Assembly: GCA_905221605.1 (NCBI GenBank)
Contig: CAJNDS010000010.1
Span: 62,001-126,000 of the forward strand
From: Symbiodinium natans
Taxonomy: Eukaryota > Sar > Dinophyceae > Suessiales > Symbiodiniaceae
DNA length: 64,000 bases
Direction: 5' to 3'
Below the pieces are notes generated by a model. The model was given only the letters and a program-made list of their open reading frames with translations, was not told the origin of the DNA and ran no database searches. Below are positions 1 through 9,400 of this stretch, piece after piece. Within the stretch, counting starts at the first letter, position 1. Each line of letters opens with the position of its first letter. Both the position numbers and the translations under genes were made by a program.

Positions 1-821
1 TTTAGGGTTATAGGGTTTATACGGTTTATAGGGTTCAGGGCTTTGGGCTTAGGATTGAGGATTTAGGGTGCAGGTTACACCCCAAAAGGCCCTAAATCTT
101 CTGGTGGAGGCCAGCTCCTGGGTTCAGGGTTTAGGGTTTAGGGTTTAGGGTTTAGGGTTTAGGGTTTGGGGTTTAGGATTTAGGGTTTAGGGTTTAGGAC
201 TGAGGGGTTTAGAGCGAACCTGGGTAACCCACCCAGGTGCCCCCTTGCCCTTTCTGGGTTTTGGGCTTCTTTAAAACGTAGCCAACACCAAAAAGGGCTT
301 CGGGTCTAGGTGGTTCATTGTATCATGATGGTTGCTGGACTGCCAAATAATAAGCCCTGAACCCCATCATGGGGCCGCAAACCCACTCAAGCCCGGTCGC
401 CATAATTGTGAACCCTCGAAACCTCAAGCAGCGTATGCTAACACACTCTAAACCTTAAGCACTCCGAAGCTTCAACGCCGTGTGCAGCTGATAAGCCCTA
501 TCAAGGCCTTCGTATCGACGGTATAAACCCTGTAAGCCCTACAAGCCCTCTGACGCATAGAAAGCCTTTCAGCCCTAGAAGCCCCAAGGTGAGAATAGCC
601 TATAAGCCCTAAGCCCCTTAAAACCCTGAGCCATAAACCTAAAACCTACAACCTGAACATTGACAGGAAAAGGCAGAGTTTGGCAAAACGCTCATAGTTG
701 GGTATCTTTTCCCTCCCCCCCTCCCAGGAGCTCTAGAGATCCCGCAGCCCTGAAGCCTAAATCTGCCTCAGCCCTTTCGAGTTTAGGGTTTAGGGTTTAG
801 GGTTTAGGGTTCTACATTCAG

Positions 822-902
822 CTGCTTCAGCGCAACGATGAGAGGCTCAAGAGATGCTGGCTCTGCTGCACAGGCCAGCCTCTGCTCGAGAGTGCAGCGC
901 TA
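822..902 (+). CDS. Candidate internal exon, gene unknown
   Basis: A 27-codon open stretch (LLQRNDERLKRCWLCC, continuing to LLESAAL) is bounded by an acceptor-like ATTCAG and a donor-like GTGGTG, with telomere-type tracts on both sides. It is Arg/Leu rich with a cluster of three cysteines. I do not recognise the family. Support is only the open frame, natural composition and splice-like borders. Confidence 0.35.
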
Positions 903-1177
903 GTGGTGTTTGAGGGTTTTGGGTTTTGGAGTTAGGTTCAGGGTTCAGGGTGTAGGGTTTAGGGTTTAGGGTTTAGGGTTAAGTTTGGGGTTCACATGGT
1001 CGACTTCTGAGCATGAAGGTTTTAGAGCTTGCAGTTCATCGCTTGCCTTAGGCTTCTTGACTAAACCCTAAACCCCTTGTATCCCCCCCCCTATACCCCC
1101 TTATACCCCCCTATACCCCCCCCCCCCCCCAGCAGGCTGCCCGCAATCATGAGAGGACTTGTCTTGCCCTACGAACT

Positions 1178-1279
1178 GGGGGGTTACGAAAGTAAGTCAG
1201 ACCCCCAAATAGTAGGGTTCCCCTTTTCAGGACCCAATAAGGTACCCCCCCCCCCCCCCCCCAAATTTGGGAAACCCCC
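1178..1279. mobile_element. MITE family 4, copy 1
   Basis: A short element starting GGGGGGTTACGAA and ending GGGAAACCCCC, i.e. imperfect terminal inverted repeats. The interior shares AATAGTAGG-TTCCC with copies at 38985 and 42112. A C run (1243-1262) has expanded inside this copy. No coding capacity. Confidence 0.55.
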
Positions 1280-1714
1280 AACTGAATTGAACGCATGAGC
1301 TCTTTCGCCTGGAATAATGTTCCGAGCTCTCAGGTATAGCACGAAATCTTCGAGCTACGAGCCCTGAACGCTAAACCCCCAAAACCCTAAACCGGACCCC
1401 CCGCCCCCCTAAGACCTAAGCTCTAGTACTCAAAGCCCGAATCTGTGTGAGCACCCTAGACCCGAAACACGAATACCCTAATACCCTAAGCCCGAAGTCC
1501 TAAATGCAAAAGCCCTTCAACGAAACCACTGTCCCTTGAGGGTTGTCAGGGTCCGATGGCATCTGAAGATGTCTTGCTGTGGCCCTAAACCCTCAACCCT
1601 AATCCCTAGACCCTAAACCCTAATCCCTAATCCCTAAACCCTAAACACATAATGTGTGTGTGTGTGTCATGCTTGTGAAGGGCTTAAGGGTGTCTTCGAA
1701 TGCTTTTGCTTCAG

Positions 1715-1757
1715 GAACGTCTCGGAGGAGCTTCTGCGGGAGGCGGGCGCGAGATTT
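1715..1757 (+). CDS. Candidate exon, gene unknown
   Basis: After an acceptor-like GCTTCAG the frame reads NVSEELLREAGARF before a TAA, so a donor must lie at or before 1757. The peptide has amphipathic helical character. It precedes another exon-like island at 1881 on the same strand and may belong to the same gene. Family not recognised. Confidence 0.35.
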
Positions 1758-1880
1758 TAAGTTCTCTACAATCCCAAAAGACTGAAAAGTCTATACCCTT
1801 GCTTGACTTCACTATGCTGACTTGCTGACTTAGTTTACTTTCCACAGCAACAAATCATGGTGGAGAGGCTTTGCTAGCAG

Positions 1881-1940
1881 CCCAGACAAGAACAAATCCT
1901 GCCGGGAGACCCTTCTCAAAGAACAGGCGTTCCTTCGGAG
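1881..1940 (+). CDS. Exon of unidentified gene, joins in phase to 2164
   Basis: The open frame SPDKNKSCRETLLKEQAFLR lies between the acceptor CTAGCAG and the donor GTACCC. It ends with two bases of a codon (AG). The next island at 2164 starts with one base that completes Arg, giving a continuous reading into WKDAESS across about 220 bp of CCCAAAG/CCCTAAA repeat. That phase agreement is the best evidence that the repeat is intronic. Product unknown. Confidence 0.45.
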
Positions 1941-2163
1941 GTACCCTGAATAGAGCCCTGGCAATGCACCCCTAAACAAGGGCCATAAACTGAAGAGATG
2001 ATCAGCTGGATGCAGACCTGTAAGGTTCAGGGCTCAAAGCCCAAAGCCCAAAGCCCAAAGCCCAAAGCCCAAAGCCCAAAGCCCAAACCCCAAACCCCAA
2101 ACCCTAAATCCTAAACCCTAACCCCTAAACCCTAAACCCTAAACCCCACGTCTTAACGCCCAG

Positions 2164-2223
2164 GTGGAAAGACGCCGAGAGCTCGCTTCTTAGCAGTCTC
2201 GTGGAATGGGCTGGGCCTCCAGG
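2164..2223 (+). CDS. Exon of unidentified gene
   Basis: Continues the 1881 exon in frame with WKDAESSLLSSLVEWAGPPG. The acceptor is GCCCAG and the border after GG reads GCTCC, a GC-type donor like those of the phosphatase gene further right. The helical Leu/Ser/Glu composition looks natural. Family not recognised. Confidence 0.45.
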
Positions 2224-2448
2224 GCTCCAAGCCATGAATCCTTAAGGGTTTAGGGTTTAGGGTTTAGGGCTAGGGTTTAGGGTTTAGGGTTTAGGGTTTT
2301 GGGATTTTGGAGGGTAGAGTTTAGGGTTTAGGGTTTAGGGGGTTTAGGGGGTTTAGGGGTTTGGGGGGTTTAGGGTTTAGGGTGTAGGGTTTGGGGTTTA
2401 GGGTTTAGGGTTTGGGGTTTAGGGCTTGGGGTTTAGGGTTTAGGGTTT

Positions 2449-2525
2449 CGATCATGTGGCTCTATTTGGCACCCTGATCTGCAAAGCTGCCAAGAACCGA
2501 GGCCTTGCAACATGGTCCTCTGAGG
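2449..2525 (+). CDS. Candidate exon, helical protein of unknown family
   Basis: Between two TTTAGGG blocks the frame reads DHVALFGTLICKAAKNRG and then LATWSSE, ending at a GC-type donor (G|GCTTC). The pattern of small and hydrophobic residues is weakly reminiscent of a pentatricopeptide-type helix pair, but one motif is not enough to assign it. The acceptor probably falls within TTTAG|GG of the repeat itself. Confidence 0.35.
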
Positions 2526-2878
2526 GCTTCGGGTTCAGGGTTTAGGGTTTAGGGTTTAGGGTTTAGGGTTTAATTAGGGTTTAATTAGGGTTTAGGGTTT
2601 AGGGGCTTATCGATTCCGAGGCGCTTCGACTTGCCGCAAGAGCCTCTGCCCGCGCTGGGCCAGGGCCCCTGATTCCTTTTTGCCGGGCTTAGGGCTTAGG
2701 GTTCAGGGTTTAGGGCTTAGGGTTCAGGGTTTAGGGTTTAGGGTTTAGGCCCCTCCCCTGCTCCGCCCCAATAATCCAGTCACCTAAGCCCTCAAACCCT
2801 AAACCCTAAACCCTCAACCCTAAACCCTCAACCCTAAACCCCAAACCCTCAGCCCTCAACCCTAAACCCTCCGAGGCT

Positions 2879-2931
2879 CGAGATCTTCCCTGGCCATCTC
2901 GCCATCGCAGCTCTTGGAAAGACTGAAGAGG
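2879..2931 (+). CDS. Candidate exon, gene unknown
   Basis: Open frame LEIFPGHLAIAALGKTEE in an island between CCCTAAA and TTTAGGG tracts, followed by GC-type donor-like GCGAGC. No family recognised. It may belong with the 1881-2525 exons. Confidence 0.25.
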
Positions 2932-3159
2932 CGAGCAGATATGTGTTTTTTGGGGGAGTATTGGGTTTCAGGGTTTAGGATTTAGGGTTCAGGGTTCAGG
3001 TTTTCGGGTGCTTAGGGTGTATGCAGCTGGTCAGATGTTTGCACCTGCCACCAAGGCCTGTTGGCACTTGGAGATTTTCCCAACATCAGGGTCCCTATTT
3101 GTGGCGCGCGCGGGGGGGGGGGGGGGGGGGGGGGTTTAAAAAGGGGACCCTAAACCCTA

Positions 3160-3381
3160 TGCGGAGCTGCAACTGGTATTGTAAAAAGAGTTAGTGTTGG
3201 AAGTTGAAAGGGTTAATAAACCCGGAAATCATTTTTATGGCTCAAGACTGGGCCATGTGCCTGGTAGTAAAAGGTGAGTGCCCTGTGGTTTGGGTTTGTT
3301 GTGTGGTTGATCCAGGGAAATCAAGGGCTTCTGTTGGGGTTGACTGTTCGGTTTCTCGTCCCCCTTCGGTTTCCCCCCGTA
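3160..3381 (+). repeat. 5' LTR
   Basis: 222 bp, TGCGGAGC to CCCCGTA. It contains AATAAA at 3215-3220, a candidate poly(A) signal, and GGTGAGTG near 3272, which resembles a splice donor. Against the 3' LTR I see only two 1-bp indels (the A in ATCATTTTT and one T in CGGTTTCC) and no substitutions. The preceding CCCTA matches the five bases after the 3' LTR. Confidence 0.88.
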
Positions 3382-3393
3382 GGTTATGAGCCC
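3382..3393 (+). other. Primer-binding site, half-tRNA-iMet type
   Basis: GGTTATGAGCCC directly abuts the 5' LTR. It is the exact complement of GGGCUCAUAACC, the anticodon arm of initiator tRNA-Met in yeast and close to that of other eukaryotes. Copia uses a primer made from an initiator tRNA cut in the anticodon loop, so its primer site pairs with this internal region rather than with the tRNA 3' end. The window gives no tRNA to test against. Confidence 0.7.
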
Positions 3394-3446
3394 AAATTAG
3401 GTTCCCTGCGGTTTGTGTTTCGGCTTTAGGGTGGAAGTTTGAAGCC

Positions 3447-6400
3447 ATGGCGACCAACTGGTTACGGACTGGTGCGACATCATCGAGCTCCAATGTGGGC
3501 GACCAAGGTGAAAGTGGTGTCAAAAGGTCTGCAACGGGTGAAAAAGTTGTTCCCAATGTGGAAGCTCTGGTTGATGTTGGTGGTATGCGTGGCGAAGAGA
3601 AGCCGGTGGTGGAAGGACTGGAAGACCAGATGGAAGCAGTTTTGCTGCGCCTTCTAAGCAAACATGGGCATCTTCTTCGGGCTGCGGAATCTGCTGAATC
3701 AACGGGAGCGCCAGCAACAAGCTCCTCTACGTCAAAGATGGTGGAGCAAGGGTGCCAGACAGAACTGGTTGGGGATGTTATCCCTGTTTCCAAGCGAGCT
3801 CGCAACAAAGTGAGTTTCACGGCTGAAAGTGGTGATCTGTTGACAGGTGAAGCGGAAGAAACTGCGCCTGTTGCTGCGACAAAAAGCAGTATCCTCGTCG
3901 TTGGGGACGCAGAAGGAGTCGTTCCTGTTGCTATGGTGTTGAGCGAAAGAGAAATCCTGGAATTGGAGGCAGCAAGAATACAGCAAGAGTCAGATGAAGA
4001 CTTATACGCTGGTGGTGGAGGCAAAGCGTCTCAAGCTGCTGACCTTCCAATCATCGACTGCGATGGGAAGACATGGGAACGCCATTTTCACGAGGATGGG
4101 AGAGAATATCTTTACTGCTTGGACACTGGAGATACCCAATGGGTGTTGCCTAAGAAGACTGGAATGGCTGGAAATAGCGAGGGGCCAGGTGTTGGAATGG
4201 GCATTGTCCCTGTGGAAGATGAGCCAGCGCTGGGTGCTACCTCGTCTCCGTCACCTACTGAGTCTTCTAGGGCGCAGCAGGGTAGCATGGAAAGTGTGAA
4301 CAGCGGTGTAAATAGTGTAAGTGAAAAGGATTTTTCCTCTACTATCGGGGATAGCGGTCCTAGGGGTGGTGGTGACGCCCCGACCTCGGGTTCTCCTGAT
4401 GAAGAGGGGATTTCTGGAAACCGAGCAGACATCGCTGAAGCTCAACATCTGGATCGGGAAGAAATGGAGACGCTTTCTGAGGGTGTGGCAGCGGTGGAAT
4501 CGGTGGGTCCAGAAGAAAAAATGCCCAATGTGGAGATCGGAATTGTGTCGGCTGCAGAAGAGCGAGTGGTGGATGTGGTGCCTGTCGTTCAGGAAGATGG
4601 CCCTGGAGATTTGGATGACGAAGAGAAAAAGTTGTGCATTACGACTGAGGAGGTCTCTTCGTTTGGTGCCGAGAATTCTGCCATTCCAAGGGAAAAGGAA
4701 ACTTCTGAAACTGCTGGAGACACGGTTGATCGGAAAGATGAGGCCTGGAGCGCCAATGAAGCGCGGGTCGATGCGCCAGATAGTACCTGGAGTGCGAAGG
4801 AGGCACGGGTTGAGGTGCATATGGTGTTACGTTCCACGGGCGACTGCAACAATGGGGCGCAGGTCTCCGCAGCAGCTGATGATGGAGGTTCACAGGTGGA
4901 CGCACTGGTGCAACCTGAAGTTAGCCGCGAGGAACGAAATGACAAGGGCTACACCGGAGCCAATGAGGCAGCTGTGGTCAATGATGGTGGCAATTCTCCT
5001 TTGGAAACCATGGAACCAAAGGAGCCTGCGGTGGAAGAAAGTGTGCCTGCCGTGGATGATCAACTCAATCGCCCTGCAGTGGAAGAAAATTTGCCTGCTG
5101 CAGAAGGTGTGACAAAGGACTCCAATGATGGGTCCACTCCCATGAAGGGAGAAGCGTTGCCGTCTGGAAGTTCACCGGAAGTCGACACCGAGCGAACTGA
5201 AGCAGATGAGGCAAAGCCTTTGGCAGAGAAAAAGGGAGGTCCTGAAATCCAGGAGCACAAAAAAGATGAGCTTGTGGGACTCGTGGAACAGGACGAGCAG
5301 TGTGACCCAAAGGTGAAGACAAAGGATGCGCCAGGAGCCGATGATACAGAGATGGTTTCTGAAGAGCACGCAAAGAAAGTGCCCCGAGCGGGAGCCTTGG
5401 AATCACCTGGGACACATTGCTATCAAGAGGGAGATAAGATCATTGGTCTAGTGCGCTGCATCAATGGGTATGGAGCCTTTTTGGACTATGGTGATATAAA
5501 TGTATTGGTTCCTGCAGAAGGGAACAACGTACATCAGTTCCAATTTGGTGATACTGTCAATGGAACAGTGAAACGAGTGGAAGATGATGGTACCATAATC
5601 TTGGACACCTTTCTGGTTTTGGAAGAGGACGAGGAGGATTCCTCTTCAAAGCTGCGCAAATGGAAGGACAGCGGCTGGGGTACATGGTGGACAGGCTCAT
5701 GGCAGACTGGTCAATGGTACAAAGGTTCCGATGGTCAATGGGACTGGAAGTCGGAGGAACAGCAGTCTCGTGAGTGGTTTGCCGAGTCAAAAGCATCCTC
5801 GAAGGAACAAGAGGAGGCTGAGCAGAAACAGCTCTATGGAGAGAAGATCTGTCGAAATCTCCTGGAAGATGAAACAATTGATAATGACTATGTGGGCAAA
5901 ATCACTGGGATGTTGCTGAGTCGTTCAATGGACGTGATTGTGGAGTGTATTGCAGATCATGCATTCCTGAATAATGAGGCTCGGAGCGCATACAACATCT
6001 TGCTAAGTGATGATTGGAAGCCTGAGGAGAAAGAACGTGTCGGTGTGGAAGAAACAACCACTTTTTCCCGGAAGCAGTACCACGACGCGCTCTACGAACT
6101 GGCACGCAAGAAAAGAAGATTTAGTGGACCAGTCGTGGGTGAAGCGGTGGCAATGTTGCTGAGCAAAGGGAAAGATGAGCTTTGGAACGAGCTGTGGTTG
6201 GACACCAAGCGATTTCTGCAAGAGCTTGATGGTGCAGTCGAGGAGATGAGTAAGAGGGAAAACAGGCCAATAGAAGCCTATATGGATCCCGATCAGTACA
6301 AAAAGGCTCACACGACTCCGAAGACTGTGTCACCTGGATACAGCAAGCTGTGCAAGTTCTTCAATCAAGGGAGGTGTCGAAATGGAGATGGGTGTTCCTA

Positions 6401-9400
6401 TGAACATCGTCGCTACGGTGAAGGGTGGCCTGAAGGAGAGCCAACTGAGCCAAAGAACAGCCAAAAAACTGGTGACGAGGATGGGGACATCGGTGGCCCT
6501 CCAACTGATGAAGGTACAGTGGATGAGGCGCAGCAGGAGCGGGAGGATTCAGCCTTCCGTGCCCAGTACAATTATGGCAAAGGGACATCAAAAGGTGAGC
6601 CTGCGCTGGGTGAAACGAAGAAACGGCTGTGTCTGTATTACAATCAAAGTGGTTGTAAATATGGGACTACATGCAGGTATCTCCACGACGATGACATGGC
6701 ATTGGAAGGGACCTGGGAGCCTGGCAAATCTTGGGACAATGCTTCCAGGAGGGCACTAAGGGACGCGGGGTTCCACCATTGCTGTTTCGACTACTATCTC
6801 AAAGGGAGATGTCGTGTGCGATTTGGCTGCAAGTATTCTCACGAAGAGATGTCTGAGGACCGGCTGGCCCAGTTGAAGCATTTGGTGAATGTGGCAAACC
6901 ATGTGTCCTTTCAAAGGGCAAAGGGATTGGAGATTCCCGACAGGAACGCTTTTCAACCACCGGTAAGTGGGGGAGCAGAATCTTCGTCCTCCTCAGCACC
7001 AAAAGCGCTGCAGATGACCAATGTGTCACAAAAAGATGGTGAAAAGGGTATTCTGGATGAAGAAGAGGCTGATGAACAAAAGAATTCGGTGGCTGCATCT
7101 ACTAGCACTCAGCTTCACAATCCAGAGGAGCCAATTGAAAATTGGATGGCTCGCAACCAACACCTGTGGGTGTATACCCCTCATGTAAGTGAGGTGATGA
7201 TTACCCTTGGTGTGACCAATGTGTCGGACTTGCAAGAGTTCATCTTTGTGGAAGATTTGGTTGACAAAGGGATCAACAAGGTGACCGCATGCAAAATTCT
7301 GCAATTGGTGTGTGAGGTCCGATATCGACCGGGAGGACCGGAAAAGGCAGTTCCTTCTGATGCATCTGCACGGGTACAACAATCTTCTGGGAACAAAGGG
7401 ACTGGAAGAGCGGCGGTGCGAACCCTCACTCAGGTGCGGGAAGCTGAAGGCTCCGGTGCAAAAAAGATGCCGAGAGGCTCCTATCGGGAGCTTTTTGATA
7501 AGGTCAAGTACCGTGACGCTTGGACGCTTGCGCAGAGGTCTCCGCTGTGCGTACAGAAGCTGAAGTTGGTGGGAGTTGGAATGCCACCGGTGAATCCACC
7601 AACAAAAAAATATCGGTCAAGATCAAACCCTGTGAAAAGGGGAAGGCCCTTGCTGGACAAAAAACAGGTGCGACAGGTGCCACGCTCTCGCTCACAGCGA
7701 CGAGCGCAACCGGCGGAAGTGGTGGAGAAACCAAAACCACTGGAACTGAAGCCTCGTGGTGGGTTGTCGTATCGGTTCAGCAGAGCGTGGGCAGATGTGG
7801 TGGACGATGATGATCAGGCGGAGGCTTTGGTTTCTTATGCCGCTTCCTCAAGCGATTCAAGCGAGGAAGAGACCAATGCTGTGCACCGCATGCGGGAAAT
7901 TCTTTTGCAAGAAAGGGATTTACAGAGAACTGCGATTCGTGGCAATGTTCCGATGGGTGGTTCTTCCGGCCCCAATGATGGGCAGAAAAAATCGGTTCAC
8001 CTTGGCAAAGAACGCGACAAAGCGTCGCGGGGGGAGACCCGCCAAGAAGTGACTTCTCAAGTTTTTTCGCTACCACAACCTTCTCGTCGAGCTGAACAGT
8101 CTCAAAAAAGAGCAAGGGATGGCTCAGTTATGGTTGGTTCGCTGGCGGTGGGCTCCACGGATGAGGTTTTACCTGGGCAAGGTGTTGCTGGACAGGTGAA
8201 TGTCCCTGAAAGCGCTCAAGTTCTTCCTGGGCATGAAGTGGCTGGACAGGAGACGGCGCCTGAAGGAGCAGTACAAATTTCTGGCGAGGAGACTGACCAA
8301 AAAGAAGGAGAAGGTGGGAGCAATGACCTCCGTGGTGATGATGCGAAGAAGTTGGACGGTGGTTCGGTGAGGAGTGACCTTCAGCAATTGCTGGTTAAAG
8401 GCCTTCTGAATCGGATTTATTGGAAGGTTGCAGTTGGCAAGTTGCCGGTGGGGCAAAGAGACTGCCAAAAAGGGTCCAATAAGATGGATCGAAATTTGGT
8501 TATTAGCATGTCATCCGAGGGTGCAAGCGAACAGGATGAGAACCTGGCACTGGAGGACGATGCTGATCAGTCAATGGGTGACGGTGCGATGGTAGTTCTG
8601 GTGTATGATCCAAGTACGCTGATTCAGTCGCCAACAACTGATTGGGTTATGCGTCGTGGTCTGACCGATCGTTCCATCTGGCCAGCAATGGCGTACACAG
8701 CACAGAGAATATGTGCTGAAATGGTTCAAGTGGATGAACTGAACGCCCAGTTGAATACTGGGAGACTCCTTTTTGAAAGGAGAGATCAAGGATATTATTG
8801 TGATTTGCATCATTCGTTCCATGACAATCCGTGCTTGCCGGTGGTGGGAAATTATCCTCTTTCGGTGATGGGTGCACTGCTTTCTCCTGGCCTGGAAAAG
8901 GAATTCAGGGATACTGGAAAGTTTGGAACTGCTATGGAGGCAATAGCCTATGATTGGAGTCGCAGTCCAGGCATGGAAGTTCATGTGGAACTTATGGCAA
9001 GGGTAGCCAATCTGGTCGCTCCATTCCTTAGACTTGGAGGCCAAGGGACAGTGGTGAATTCCGAATTTCTCTGGCAGCACGGGAGGGACCAAATGATGGA
9101 GTTCCTTCAGGCAGCGACTTGCGCTGATCAATTGGAAGTTCTCTGGAGAAGAATGGACGACGATGCTGATGAAGAAGTGGATCCTACAGGAATGGTGCTG
9201 GAGATCCCCGATCAGCAAGATGCGGTACTAGATCAAGGGAACAATGAATCCCTTATTCCCATTGAAGATGCTGGAGGTGAGACACTTGGTGACACTGGAA
9301 GGGATGGCAAAGCGCCAGAAGTCTCTCCAGAAGAGGAGACATCCAGTGGGTCGTCAAGACTGGCGGGCACAAGGATTTTCTTGTGGTCAGTGTACTCTCG

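Larger units (their letters stand above)
1..3159. repeat. Telomere-type repeat region with unique islands
   Basis: Blocks of TTTAGGG (for example 125-172, 782-810, 955-980, 2247-2440, 2530-2600) and CCCTAAA (2100-2145, 2795-2860) alternate with unique islands, in both orientations and with many one-base variants. A CCCAAAG variant array lies at 2036-2085. C runs lie at 1107-1131 and 1243-1262 and a G run at 3112-3134. Several islands read as exons and are listed separately. Both orientations and the intervening gene pieces argue against a true chromosome end. Confidence 0.85.

Noticed and set aside
3242-4024. 260-codon minus-strand open frame
   Set aside because: Antisense shadow of the 2609-aa frame and overlapping the 5' LTR; Ser/Pro composition typical of an antisense frame.
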